Below the pieces are notes generated by a model. The model was not told the origin of the DNA and did no database searches. It worked only from the letters and a program-made list of their open reading frames with translations. The position numbers and the translations under genes were made by a program. Shown piece after piece: positions 16,715 through 26,159 of a DNA stretch of 64,000 nt (position 1 is the stretch's first letter; each line of letters begins with the position of its first letter). This DNA is from Oscillospiraceae bacterium (GTDB taxonomy: Bacteria; Bacillota; Clostridia; Oscillospirales; Acutalibacteraceae), in the NCBI GenBank assembly GCA_015066595.1, contig SVNZ01000004.1, forward strand, positions 81,296 through 145,295. The letters run 5' to 3'.

Positions 16715-17599
16715 TTACAGCAGGGCTATCAGGTCAGATATCTCAAAATCTTTTTGCAGTGCAAAGTTTATTGCAAGCGAAATAAGCTTTGCGGCTCTGT
16801 CAACAAGCAAATCGACTTCCTTCGGAGTGACAACCATCGACCTGCCTTTTGGAGAAACCTTCTCACGCAACTTAATGCTATCTCTCTCGTCATCAACACA
16901 GAGTAAGTCGGTTGCAAGAGTCACCGCATCAACTACCGTAGGCACACCTATAGCTATAACAGGCACTCCCATTGATTCCTCAGTTATCTGTGTTCTATGA
17001 TTTTGTACACCTGCACCTGGAGAAATGCCTGTGTTTGAAATCTGCAACGTACAGCCAAGTCGCTCCAGTCTTCTTGATGCGAGCGCATCTATAACTATTA
17101 GTGCGGTTGGTCTTATTCTCTTTACAACACTGAGTATATGCTCACCTGTTTCTATTCCCGTCTGACCTGTCACACCGGTGTTTAGCACAGCAACCGGTCG
17201 AAGCTTGTCAAGTCCGGTGCTTTTTGCAATTTCGCCTGTGATGTGTCTTGTTGCAAGCACCCCACTAGCTGACTTCGGACCTAATGCATCAGGAGTGATA
17301 TCAGTGTTACCAAGACCTACCACAAGCACAAGACCGTTCACAGGAAGAAGTGAACGTATCTCATCACCGATACTAACAAGACGCTTGTCAGTATCCCGAA
17401 AGTCATTTGTCAGCGGTGGCAGTTCAATCGTAATATACGTGCCGATAGGCTTTTTCAGCATACGACTGGCTTTGAGCGTTTTGACAACCATTTTTTCTAT
17501 TTCAATCGCATCTTTTTTTGTTACTGAATAATCAACTCCCTGCAGATTTTCTCCTGCTAACTCTCTTGCTTCTAGTGCAAGGTCAGTTCTTCTTTCCAT
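16715..17599 (-). CDS. gpr: germination protease GPR
   Basis: 294 aa from the ATG at 17599, which follows TTGGGGG; a TTG 18 bases earlier has no ribosome site. GPR is made as a zymogen in the forespore and on germination cleaves small acid-soluble proteins. The N-terminus (MERRTDLALEARE) contains the propeptide processing region, followed by the peptidase core: LVLVVGLGNTDITPDALGP and LVIDALASRRLERLG are diagnostic. It is first in a minus-strand series with spoIIP. A matching substrate gene, SASP, lies at 47858. Confidence 0.94.
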   Translation of the reverse strand: MERRTDLALEARELAGENLQGVDYSVTKKDAIEIEKMVVKTLKASRMLKKPIGTYITIELPPLTNDFRDTDKRLVSIGDEIRSLLPVNGLVLVVGLGNTDITPDALGPKSASGVLATRHITGEIAKSTGLDKLRPVAVLNTGVTGQTGIETGEHILSVVKRIRPTALIVIDALASRRLERLGCTLQISNTGISPGAGVQNHRTQITEESMGVPVIAIGVPTVVDAVTLATDLLCVDDERDSIKLREKVSPKGRSMVVTPKEVDLLVDRAAKLISLAINFALQKDFEISDLIALL

Positions 17600-17722
17600 A
17601 TTATCCCCCAAAGTCAATAAAGATTTTACTATTATCTGCAGTAATTCTATTTACATTCACTAAATTTGCTGATATACTATATATGTATTGATTTGCGATT
17701 TTGTAATCAGGAGATTATGGGT

Positions 17723-19381
17723 ATGAAATTTTTATCAAAGCTTTTCCCTGTTTTATTATCTATAGTACTAATTTTAGGGTTTGCAATTTCAACAAGTGCT
17801 GCGAACATTGACAGCGCTTCGACCAGTGCTCAGACACAAGTCTCGCTACTTGCGGCTGATTTTGAAATCAGCGGTACAAAGCTTGAAAGCGACGTCGTTC
17901 TTCCTAAAATGTACAGTTCAAAGAACTTGGGATACACTACACCGGTACGTGACCAGATATACAACACTTGTTGGGCATATGGTTCATCGGCTACACTCGA
18001 GTCTGTTTTGCTGAAAAACGGACACAAAGTAGAGTCTTTTGCTCCTATGCATATGAATCACTGGGGCACTTTGCGTGAAGACGGTACCGGTTGGAACAGA
18101 GACTACTTAAGCGGTGGATATTCTTACATATCACTCGGCTACTTTACATCGTGGCAGGGACCAAGACTCGAAAAAGACTATCCAGAAACCACTCCTTTCA
18201 ACAATTTTTCTGCGCTTAATGCCACATCACCAAAACAAGCAGCTGTAAATGGTGTTATTTATCTTGATACAGGTGATGCTCAAAGCGTGAAAACAGCTAT
18301 CTACAAATACGGTGCTGTTGTCGGCAACTACCACGTTGATGAAGAAAACTTTGACTTCGACAACAATGCATACTACTGTAACACAAAAGGACTCGCTACT
18401 TCTCAACTAAACGGTCACTGTATCTCTATCGTCGGTTGGAACGATGACTACTCAAAAAACAACTTCATCCCTGGTGCCCAGCCTAAAAACAACGGTGCGT
18501 GGCTGTGCAAAAACAGCTGGGGTAAAAACTGGGGTAACAACGGTTACTACTGGATATCCTACGAAGATGAGTATCTTTTTGATACAAGATTCGGACACAG
18601 CTACACCTTCACTGACTACGAGCTTTATGACAGCACCAAAACTATTTATCAAAACGAAGTAGACGGTGCAACATACGAATTTGAATATATCTCGAATTTC
18701 GATACTCTGACTTACATCAACGTTTTTGATACTGATACATCAGCTAATAAAATCGAGAGAGTAAACTTCGAATCAACATCAGAAGATGCATCATATATTA
18801 TTTATAATATTCCTGTTGATTCTTCCACAGGTACTCCTTCAAGAACCCGTAGTAAGTGGACACAAATCGGAAGTGGTACTATTGACCATCAGGGATACAT
18901 CACTGTTGATACAACTGATTTCACCGTAACAAGCAACAAATTTGCTATCGGCATTTCTATCACTAAACAAAACGGTAGCAATAACTCTATCGGCGTAAGT
19001 GAGTGGTTGACCACAGGTAGCAAATACATATTCAAACCTCAATCTAAGCACGGTCAAAGCTATATACATTATGGTACTTCTACTCTAACAGATGTCATGG
19101 ATTTTTACAGTGACTATTATAACGATGACATCGGCGGTACTTTTGTTATCAAAGCTATCGGCACACAGGACATTATCATAGGTGATACTGACCTCGACGG
19201 AAGACTTTCGATTTTAGATGCGACAGCTATCCAGAGATATCTGGCACAGCTGGAAGATTTCAATTTAGAACAAAAGAAAAACGCAGACTACGATAATGAT
19301 GGTTTGATTAGCATATTCGATGCTACACTGATTCAGGTCAAACTTGTCTCAACCGTTACTGATTTCGAAGATTTTGAATAA
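17723..19381 (+). CDS. secreted papain-like (C1A) cysteine peptidase with C-terminal dockerin
   Basis: 552 aa from the ATG at 17723 (nine bases after AGGAG; the ATG at 17717 is only three bases away). Signal peptide about 1-27. Papain-fold peptidase about 55-290: oxyanion Gln and catalytic Cys in VRDQIYNTCWAYG, catalytic His in NGHCISIVGWNDD, Asn in LCKNSWGKNWG. A beta-sandwich region about 295-480 of the type that follows bacterial C1A domains, then a dockerin about 483-550 (DTDLDGRLSILD and DYDNDGLISIFD). It probably docks on a cell-surface scaffold. The substrate is unknown; possibilities are dietary or host protein, or processing of scaffold partners. Confidence 0.88.
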   Translation: MKFLSKLFPVLLSIVLILGFAISTSAANIDSASTSAQTQVSLLAADFEISGTKLESDVVLPKMYSSKNLGYTTPVRDQIYNTCWAYGSSATLESVLLKNGHKVESFAPMHMNHWGTLREDGTGWNRDYLSGGYSYISLGYFTSWQGPRLEKDYPETTPFNNFSALNATSPKQAAVNGVIYLDTGDAQSVKTAIYKYGAVVGNYHVDEENFDFDNNAYYCNTKGLATSQLNGHCISIVGWNDDYSKNNFIPGAQPKNNGAWLCKNSWGKNWGNNGYYWISYEDEYLFDTRFGHSYTFTDYELYDSTKTIYQNEVDGATYEFEYISNFDTLTYINVFDTDTSANKIERVNFESTSEDASYIIYNIPVDSSTGTPSRTRSKWTQIGSGTIDHQGYITVDTTDFTVTSNKFAIGISITKQNGSNNSIGVSEWLTTGSKYIFKPQSKHGQSYIHYGTSTLTDVMDFYSDYYNDDIGGTFVIKAIGTQDIIIGDTDLDGRLSILDATAIQRYLAQLEDFNLEQKKNADYDNDGLISIFDATLIQVKLVSTVTDFEDFE

Positions 19382-19398
19382 ACAAAACATAAAAACTA

Positions 19399-19430
19399 AA
19401 GCCACAACCTAAATTGGTTGTGGCTTTTTT
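19399..19430 (+). terminator. terminator between the convergent dockerin genes
   Basis: AAGCCACAACC, a 6-base loop and GGTTGTGGCTT, then a T run on the plus strand. On the minus strand the T run is interrupted, so it may serve the opposite gene less well. Confidence 0.88.
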
Positions 19431-19441
19431 CTTAACATATT

Positions 19442-20587
19442 CTATTCTAGATCTGCTAGTATCCTTCTGATTTTCATTGTATCCATTATATTAAATACAC
19501 TATTACCGTCTACATCAGCAAGTGCCAGCTGGTACTGTGTCGGTACTTCCAGTTCTGCAAGTATCCTCTGGAAAAGCGTTGCATCCAAAACAGTAAGCTT
19601 TCCGTCAAAGTCAGCGTCGCCCATAATATTTGTATGCTCATCCTTTTCAGGGATAGTACTGTCTTCTTTTTCTGTGCTATATACAAGCTCTGCAAAATCA
19701 GTCACAAACCAACCGCTGATGCCCATATAGCTTGTATATCCCCATGTGTATCCGCCGGCTTTTTTCGTCTTTGTGACGGTTACGCTTGCACCGCAAGGAA
19801 TCGCAGAAACTATCGAATAGCTTGTCCCAGCTCCTTTTCGCATATTGACACCGTTATCCGAAGTGATACGATACACATCGCCCTGCTGTTCTTCTTCCTT
19901 TGGAGCATTGTAATCACCGATATAGATAAATCCCTGGAACACCCACTTGTCCCAACCGCCGGATGGATCATCAATGGGTGAAGTATCAACATAAAATTCC
20001 GATCCGCCCCAAGCGGAGTTTGAGTAGTATATCGTGTCTTTTGTTATCTTCTCGACAACAGCTACGTGGCCTGACACACCGTCTTTATAAACCCAACACG
20101 CAATAGCGCCGAGCTTAGGTTTCTGACCATATGCGTAGATACCGTTGTGCTTATTGTAGTCATACCAAAGATATGCGCTGTAAATACAAAGGTTCGGCTC
20201 AGCCCCCAGTATCTCATACGCTCTACCATAAGCATAGCATGTACAGTTAGGCATACCCCATCCGGTTTTATAAAAAATGTTTTTATTGCTGTAGTAATAC
20301 TTGTTAGACTTTTTCGGTGCAGTGAGTCGAGGTGAATACTCGCTCGCACCAACAACAGCGATTTCCGGAGCAAAAGCAGAAACAGCTGGACCATCTATCT
20401 CAGCAGACAACGAAGGGGTCTCGACCTGCGCTCCTATAGTAGGAGCTTCAAGCTCTGCACCCACTTCAGCTTCAGATACAAGTGCTGCAGTAGTTGTGTC
20501 TTCACTGACTACTGCCGCACATACAACTGTTGCTGCAAGCATACAAAAAGTAAGCACAAAAGCAACAATACCTTTTATAAAGCGCAC
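19442..20587 (-). CDS. secreted CHAP-domain wall hydrolase with SH3b and dockerin
   Basis: 381 aa from a GTG at 20587, eight bases after GGGAG; an ATG 24 bases upstream has no ribosome site. Signal peptide about 1-25, low-complexity Glu/Ala/Pro stretch to about 90, CHAP amidase/endopeptidase about 105-225 (catalytic Cys in PNCTCYAYG, His in SGHVAVVE), SH3b about 235-305 (GVNMRKGAGTSYSIV), and dockerin about 318-381 (DADFDGKLTVLD; second loop DVDGNSVFNIMD). CHAP plus SH3b points to peptidoglycan cleavage with wall binding. A dockerin on such an enzyme would place it on the scaffold near the cell wall or aim it at other cells; this is inference. Confidence 0.88.
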   Translation of the reverse strand: MRFIKGIVAFVLTFCMLAATVVCAAVVSEDTTTAALVSEAEVGAELEAPTIGAQVETPSLSAEIDGPAVSAFAPEIAVVGASEYSPRLTAPKKSNKYYYSNKNIFYKTGWGMPNCTCYAYGRAYEILGAEPNLCIYSAYLWYDYNKHNGIYAYGQKPKLGAIACWVYKDGVSGHVAVVEKITKDTIYYSNSAWGGSEFYVDTSPIDDPSGGWDKWVFQGFIYIGDYNAPKEEEQQGDVYRITSDNGVNMRKGAGTSYSIVSAIPCGASVTVTKTKKAGGYTWGYTSYMGISGWFVTDFAELVYSTEKEDSTIPEKDEHTNIMGDADFDGKLTVLDATLFQRILAELEVPTQYQLALADVDGNSVFNIMDTMKIRRILADLE

Positions 20588-20697
20588 GAGACCATCTCCC
20601 ATTTTAATCATAATTCTAATAATGAAATTATACTATGTATATTTCTTTTTGGGAAGTATTATGACGAAACTGTGACAGTAATGAATGATTTGTAAGC

Positions 20698-20729
20698 AAA
20701 AAATCCCCACCGAAAGACTCGGTGGGGAT
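20698..20729 (-). terminator. terminator of ppdK
   Basis: ATCCCCACCGA and TCGGTGGGGAT form an 11-bp stem. On the minus strand it is followed by six T. Confidence 0.92.
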
Positions 20730-20763
20730 AATTATTATTAACTTATGTCAGTCACTAACAGAA

Positions 20764-23391
20764 TTAGTCGTTTGCGATAGCAGCCTGAGCAGCAGCAAGT
20801 CTAGCGATTGGAACTCTGAATGGTGAACATGATACATAGTCAAGACCGATGATGTGACAGAATTCTACTGATGTTGGGTCACCGCCGTGCTCACCGCAGA
20901 TACCGCAGTGAATGTTTGGACGAGTTTCTTTACCCATCTTAACAGCCATCTTCATCAACTGACCAACACCTGTCTGGTCGAGCTTAGCAAATGGATCGTT
21001 CTCATAGATCTTCTTATCATAGTAAGCCTCTAAGAACTTACCAGCGTCATCACGGCTGAAGCCGAATGTCATCTGTGTAAGGTCGTTAGTACCGAAGCAG
21101 AAGAACTCAGCTTCCTTAGCAACAGCATCAGCTGTTAAGCAAGCACGTGGAATCTCCATCATTGTACCAACTTCGTACTTGAGCTCTACGCCAGCAGCAG
21201 CGATCTCAGCGTCAGCTGTCTCAACTACTACGTCCTTAACGTACTTAAGCTCTTTAACCTCACCTGTGAGTGGGATCATAATCTCTGGAACGAGGTTCCA
21301 GTCTGGGTGAGCCTTAGATACGTTGATAGCTGCACGGATAACAGCCTTTGTCTGCATCTTAGCGATTTCAGGATATGTTACTGCAAGACGGCAACCACGG
21401 TGGCCCATCATTGGGTTGAACTCGTGGAGTGAAGAAATGATAGCCTTGATGTCAGCAACAGTCTTGCCCTGAGCTTCTGCGAGAGCTGCGATGTCAGCTT
21501 CCTCTGTAGGAACGAACTCGTGAAGTGGTGGGTCAAGGAAACGGATACATACAGGATTGCCCTCGAGTGCTTCGTAAAGCTTCTCGAAGTCGCCCTGCTG
21601 ATATGGCATAATCTTATCAAGAGCAGCTTCTCTACCCTCTACTGTATCAGCACAGATCATCTCTCTGAATGCTGCGATTCTGTCAGCTTCAAAGAACATA
21701 TGCTCTGTACGGCAAAGACCGATACCCTCAGCGCCGAGCTCTCTAGCACGCTTAGCGTCTGCAGGTGTGTCAGCGTTTGTTCTAACCTTGAGTGTTCTGT
21801 ACTTGTCAGCCCACTTCATAATTCTGTCGAACTCACCAGCGATTTCAGCATCTACTGTAGGGATGATACCCTCATAGATGTTACCTGTTGAACCATCGAT
21901 TGAAATGTAGTCGCCCTCGTGGAATTCAACGCCAGCGAGTACGAATACCTTGTTGTCTTCATCCATCTTGATCTCTGAGCAACCAGATACACAACATGTA
22001 CCCATACCACGAGCAACAACAGCAGCGTGAGATGTCATACCGCCACGAACTGTGAGGATACCCTGAGCAGCCTTCATACCTTCGATATCTTCAGGTGAAG
22101 TCTCAAGTCTAACGAGAACTACTTTCTCACCGTTAGCGCCCCACTCTTTTGCGTCTTCGGCTGTGAATACAACCTTACCGCAAGCAGCACCAGGAGAAGC
22201 TGGAAGAGCTTTACCGATAGGAGCTGTCTCTTTGAGAGCCTTTGCGTCAAACTGTGGGTGTAAGAGTGTGTCGAGGTTTCTTGGGTCGATCATAGCTACA
22301 GCCTTCTTCTCATCGATCATACCCTCGTCAACGAGGTCACAAGCGATCTTTAAAGCTGCCTTAGCTGTTCTCTTACCGTTTCTTGTCTGGAGCATATAGA
22401 GCTTACCGTGTTCAACTGTAAACTCCATATCCTGCATATCTCTATAGTGGTCTTCGAGCTTTAAGCATACAGCCTTGAACTGCTCAAAAGCCTCTGGGAA
22501 TTTATCAGCCATTTCAGCGATTGGCATTGGAGTTCTAACACCAGCAACAACGTCTTCGCCCTGTGCGTTTGTAAGGAACTCACCCATGAGCTTCTTCTCA
22601 CCTGTAGCTGGGTCACGAGTAAATGCAACACCAGTACCGCAATCTTCACCCATGTTACCGAAAGCCATCATCTGTACGTTTACAGCAGTACCCCATGAAT
22701 AAGGGATATCGTTGTCACGACGATATACGTTAGCTCTTGGGTTATCCCATGAACGGAATACAGCCTCAACTGCGCCCATGAGCTGTTCTTTTGGATCTGT
22801 TGGGAAGTCTTTGCCGATCTTATTCTTGTACTCAGCCTTGAACTGCTCAGCAAGAGTCTTGAGATCGTCAGCTGTAAGGTCAACGTCCTGTGTAACGCCC
22901 TTAGCTTCCTTCATTTCGTCGATAAGCTGCTCAAAATACTTCTTACCAACTTCCATAACTACGTCAGAATACATCTGGATGAAACGACGGTAGCAGTCAT
23001 AAGCCCAACGTGGGTTACCTGACATTGCAGCCATTGTCTCAACAACCTCTTCGTTAAGACCGAGGTTAAGAATAGTGTCCATCATACCAGGCATAGAAGC
23101 TCTGGCACCTGAACGAACTGATACGAGAAGTGGGTTCTCTTTATCGCCGAACTTTTTGCCAGTGATCTCTTCCATCTTTACGATGTTTTCCATGATCTCT
23201 GCCTTGATGTCATCGTTGATTTTTCTACCATCTTCGTAGTACTGTGTACAAGCCTCAGTAGAAACTGTGAAGCCCTGTGGTACTGGAAGACCGAGCTTTG
23301 TCATCTCAGCAAGGTTAGCACCTTTACCGCCAAGAAGCTCTCTCATTGTAGCGTCGCCCTCTTTGAAGAGGTAAACAAACTTGTGACTCAT
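20764..23391 (-). CDS. ppdK: pyruvate, phosphate dikinase
   Basis: 875 aa, full length. It interconverts pyruvate + ATP + Pi and PEP + AMP + PPi, and in fermenters often runs glycolytically to save energy. N-terminal ATP-grasp domain (GGKGANLAEM, then SVRSGARASMPGMMDT), central swivelling phospho-His domain (LTVRGGMTSHAAVVARGMG, catalytic His in TSHAA), C-terminal TIM barrel (GTNDLTQ and GICGEHGGDP). The start follows TAGGAGG. On the minus strand a TATAAT at 23485-23490 about 95 bases upstream may be its -10, but the -35 is poor. Strong, regular codon use is consistent with high expression. Confidence 0.97.
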   Translation of the reverse strand: MSHKFVYLFKEGDATMRELLGGKGANLAEMTKLGLPVPQGFTVSTEACTQYYEDGRKINDDIKAEIMENIVKMEEITGKKFGDKENPLLVSVRSGARASMPGMMDTILNLGLNEEVVETMAAMSGNPRWAYDCYRRFIQMYSDVVMEVGKKYFEQLIDEMKEAKGVTQDVDLTADDLKTLAEQFKAEYKNKIGKDFPTDPKEQLMGAVEAVFRSWDNPRANVYRRDNDIPYSWGTAVNVQMMAFGNMGEDCGTGVAFTRDPATGEKKLMGEFLTNAQGEDVVAGVRTPMPIAEMADKFPEAFEQFKAVCLKLEDHYRDMQDMEFTVEHGKLYMLQTRNGKRTAKAALKIACDLVDEGMIDEKKAVAMIDPRNLDTLLHPQFDAKALKETAPIGKALPASPGAACGKVVFTAEDAKEWGANGEKVVLVRLETSPEDIEGMKAAQGILTVRGGMTSHAAVVARGMGTCCVSGCSEIKMDEDNKVFVLAGVEFHEGDYISIDGSTGNIYEGIIPTVDAEIAGEFDRIMKWADKYRTLKVRTNADTPADAKRARELGAEGIGLCRTEHMFFEADRIAAFREMICADTVEGREAALDKIMPYQQGDFEKLYEALEGNPVCIRFLDPPLHEFVPTEEADIAALAEAQGKTVADIKAIISSLHEFNPMMGHRGCRLAVTYPEIAKMQTKAVIRAAINVSKAHPDWNLVPEIMIPLTGEVKELKYVKDVVVETADAEIAAAGVELKYEVGTMMEIPRACLTADAVAKEAEFFCFGTNDLTQMTFGFSRDDAGKFLEAYYDKKIYENDPFAKLDQTGVGQLMKMAVKMGKETRPNIHCGICGEHGGDPTSVEFCHIIGLDYVSCSPFRVPIARLAAAQAAIAND

Positions 23392-23664
23392 CTTGAATCA
23401 ACCTCCTAAAAATATTGTTAATAGGCCGCCATACTAAGTGCCAAATTCGACACCTTTTCTTATGACCTAAACATGCCTAGGTGTATTATATCAAATGTAT
23501 CGATAAAATTCTATAGATATTTCAAAAAAATCTTATAAAAGTTAGGGGATTTTTTTGGTGATATTGTGAAAAATGTTTAATTTACATTTAATTTGCAAAT
23601 TAAACTTGAAATTTTACAAATATATGCGATAATATTAATATCTGTTATTATGCGAGGTGTCAGT

Positions 23665-24411
23665 ATGGTTAAATGTGCAGTTATCCTTGCCGGTGGCGAG
23701 GGCAAACGTATGAAATCTAACAAACCGAAGCCTATGAGTGAAGTGCTTAACAGACCGATGCTCCAGTGGGTTATCGACTCAGTAAGAGCCGCAGGTGTTG
23801 AAAACATCTGTGTTGTAAAAGGCTTCAAAAAGGAATGTATTGAAGAGTACGTTGCGACCCTTCCGTACAAAGTCGATACAGTATATCAGGCAGAGCGTCT
23901 TGGTACAGGACATGCTGTTATGATGGCAAAAGATTTTCTCAAAGAAAACAAAGGCGACGTAGTTATCCTTTGTGGCGATGCCCCGTTTATGGATAAGGAC
24001 ACTATCGCAGACGCTTTTTCTCAGCACGATGAGCAGAATGCTTCAGCTACCGTTATTTCAGCAGTGCTTACTGACTCAACCGGCTATGGCAGAATTGTTC
24101 GAAATGACGACAACTCTTTAAAAGCTATCGTTGAACAAAAAGAAGCTGACGAAGAAACACTCAAGATAAAAGAGGTCAACTCAGGCGGATATTGGTTTGA
24201 CACAGAAGACTTACTTTCTGTACTTGATAAAATCACTGCGGACAACGCAGCTGCTGAATACTATCTTCCTGACGCACTCAAGCTATTATTACAGGAAGGT
24301 AAGAATGTAGGAGCTTTCACCGCTTCTTCACCTGATACTGTGCTCGGTGCTAACGACCCTGCTCAGCTTGAAGAGCTAAACCAGATAGCTATCAAAAAAG
24401 GCTATCGCTGA
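23665..24411 (+). CDS. glmU: nucleotidyltransferase: N-terminal UDP-GlcNAc pyrophosphorylase domain of GlmU
   Basis: 248 aa from the ATG at 23665 (behind GCGAGGTG); in-frame upstream ATGs lack ribosome sites. The nucleotidyltransferase signature LAGGEGKRMKSNKPKPM is followed by GTGHAVMMA, CGDAPFMD, GYGRIVR and NSGGYWF, as in GlmU, which makes UDP-GlcNAc for the cell wall. Standard GlmU is about 450 aa with a C-terminal left-handed beta-helix acetyltransferase; that half is absent, so acetylation of glucosamine-1-phosphate must be done elsewhere. It stands in front of prs, pth and mfd, the conserved Firmicutes order, which supports the GlmU assignment. Confidence 0.83.
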   Translation: MVKCAVILAGGEGKRMKSNKPKPMSEVLNRPMLQWVIDSVRAAGVENICVVKGFKKECIEEYVATLPYKVDTVYQAERLGTGHAVMMAKDFLKENKGDVVILCGDAPFMDKDTIADAFSQHDEQNASATVISAVLTDSTGYGRIVRNDDNSLKAIVEQKEADEETLKIKEVNSGGYWFDTEDLLSVLDKITADNAAAEYYLPDALKLLLQEGKNVGAFTASSPDTVLGANDPAQLEELNQIAIKKGYR

Positions 24412-24490
24412 TATTTTTCAACTTAATCGGATATAATTAAATTTTTATATATCACAACATATTTATCATAAGCAAAGGGGAATAATCAAA

Positions 24491-25450
24491 ATGAATTCAC
24501 ACGGTAAGGACATCAAGATTTTTACACTGAACTCCAATGTTGAAGTTGCTCAGGGTATTGCGGGTTGCCTCGGTCTTCCACTGGGTAAGAGCGATTGTGC
24601 TACTTTCTCTGACGGTGAAATTGCGGTTTCACTTCACGAATCCGTACGTGGTAGCGAGTGCTTTATTGTACAGTCAACTTGCTCACCTGTAAACGACAAT
24701 CTTATGGAGCTTCTCATTATGATCGATGCTATGAAGAGAGCTTCTGCTTCTTCTATCACAGCTGTTATGCCATATTTCGGCTATGCAAGACAGGACAGAA
24801 AGTCAAAGGCAAGAGATCCGATCTCAGCTAAGCTTGTTGCTGATCTCATCACTGCTGCAGGTGCTGACAGACTCCTCACTATGGACCTTCACGCTGCTCA
24901 GATTCAGGGCTTCTTCAATATCCCTGTTGACCACCTTGTTGGTGCTCCTATGCTTGCATCTCACATGAAGAACAAAATCGCTGGTCACACAGACGAATAC
25001 GTTGTTGTATCTCCTGACCTTGGTTCTGTTACTCGTGCTCGTAACTTTGCTGCTAAAATCGGTTGCCCTATCGCTATCGTTGACAAGCGCAGACAGCGTG
25101 CTAACGTTTCTGAAGTTATGAACATCATCGGTGAAGTTGAAGGCAAAAAGGTTATTCTCGTTGATGATATGATTGATACAGCTGGTACACTTTGCAACGC
25201 TGCTAACGCTATCGTTGAAAAAGGCGGCGCTACAGAAGTTTACGCTTGTGCTTCTCACGCAGTGCTTTCCGGTCCTGCTATTGAGAGAATCAAGAACAGC
25301 GCTATCAAAGAGTGCATTCTCCTTGATACTGTTCCGATTCCTGAAGACAAAATGCTTGACAAATTCACTATTCTTTCAGTTGCTCCACTTTTTGCTGAGG
25401 CTATCGAGAGAATTTATGAAGACAAGCCTGTTTCACCTATGTTCCTTTAA
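24491..25450 (+). CDS. prs: ribose-phosphate pyrophosphokinase
   Basis: 319 aa, normal length. It makes PRPP from ribose 5-phosphate and ATP for nucleotide, His and Trp synthesis. Diagnostic segments: DGEIAVSLHESVRG, MPYFGYARQDRKSKARDPISAK (ATP flexible region), LLTMDLHAAQIQGFF, and the PRPP loop VILVDDMIDTAGT. AAAGGGG precedes the ATG. It is in a plus-strand group with glmU upstream and pth downstream. Confidence 0.96.
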   Translation: MNSHGKDIKIFTLNSNVEVAQGIAGCLGLPLGKSDCATFSDGEIAVSLHESVRGSECFIVQSTCSPVNDNLMELLIMIDAMKRASASSITAVMPYFGYARQDRKSKARDPISAKLVADLITAAGADRLLTMDLHAAQIQGFFNIPVDHLVGAPMLASHMKNKIAGHTDEYVVVSPDLGSVTRARNFAAKIGCPIAIVDKRRQRANVSEVMNIIGEVEGKKVILVDDMIDTAGTLCNAANAIVEKGGATEVYACASHAVLSGPAIERIKNSAIKECILLDTVPIPEDKMLDKFTILSVAPLFAEAIERIYEDKPVSPMFL

Positions 25451-25459
25451 TCACTAATC

Positions 25460-25485
25460 GAGGGTGTCATTCGACGCCCTCTTTT
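25460..25485 (+). terminator. weak terminator or processing hairpin after prs
   Basis: GAGGGTGTC and GACGCCCTC pair (one G-T pair) with a short loop and only four T after the stem, so it may be leaky and let transcription continue into pth. Confidence 0.55.
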
Positions 25486-25508
25486 CATCTTAATTTTTGG
25501 AGAGATAT

Positions 25509-26114
25509 ATGTTCTCACGATTTAAAACAAGTGCCCCATCAAGTGCTATTGAATATATCATCGTAGGGCTCGGAAACCCGGGTCGCGAGTATGAAAACAC
25601 CCGTCACAACTGCGGATTCATTGCGCTTGACTACATGGCAGAAAAACTAGACTGTAAAGTTAATAAAATCAAATTCAAGTCGACTGTAGGCGACTGTATG
25701 ATAAACGGTCACAGATGCCTTTTGATGAAACCCTCCACCTTTATGAATCTATCGGGTCAGGCTGTAGTTCAGGCGATGAATTTCTACAAAATCAAACCCG
25801 AAAACGTTATAGTGATTTTTGATGACATCTCACTCGATGTAGGCAAAATGCGTATCAGAAGAAAAGGCTCAGACGGTGGCCAAAAAGGTATGCAAAACAT
25901 CATCTACCTTTCTGGAAGCGAAAATTTCCCACGTATCAAAATCGGTATCGGAAAAAAGCCACATCCTGACTATGACTTGAAAAAGTGGGTATTGTCACGC
26001 TTTTCAGATAATGACAAAAAGCTTATTGAACCACTACTAGATAACATAGTAGATGCTGTGTCCTATATGGTAGACAGCAATATTGACAAAGCGATGAGTC
26101 TGTATAATTCCTGA
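25509..26114 (+). CDS. pth: peptidyl-tRNA hydrolase
   Basis: 201 aa from the ATG at 25509, seven bases after GGAGAG; the TTG at 25497 is not needed. It recycles tRNA from prematurely released peptidyl-tRNA. Motifs: IVGLGNPGREYENTRHNCGF (catalytic His in TRHN), KPSTFMNLSGQAV, FDDISLDVGKMRIRRKGSDGGQKGMQNI. There is a short N-terminal extension (about 12 residues) before the canonical start of the fold. Confidence 0.95.
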   Translation: MFSRFKTSAPSSAIEYIIVGLGNPGREYENTRHNCGFIALDYMAEKLDCKVNKIKFKSTVGDCMINGHRCLLMKPSTFMNLSGQAVVQAMNFYKIKPENVIVIFDDISLDVGKMRIRRKGSDGGQKGMQNIIYLSGSENFPRIKIGIGKKPHPDYDLKKWVLSRFSDNDKKLIEPLLDNIVDAVSYMVDSNIDKAMSLYNS

Positions 26115-26159
26115 TATATTCATTCCACTTAGCATAACATAGTACAAAGGGATGCTACT

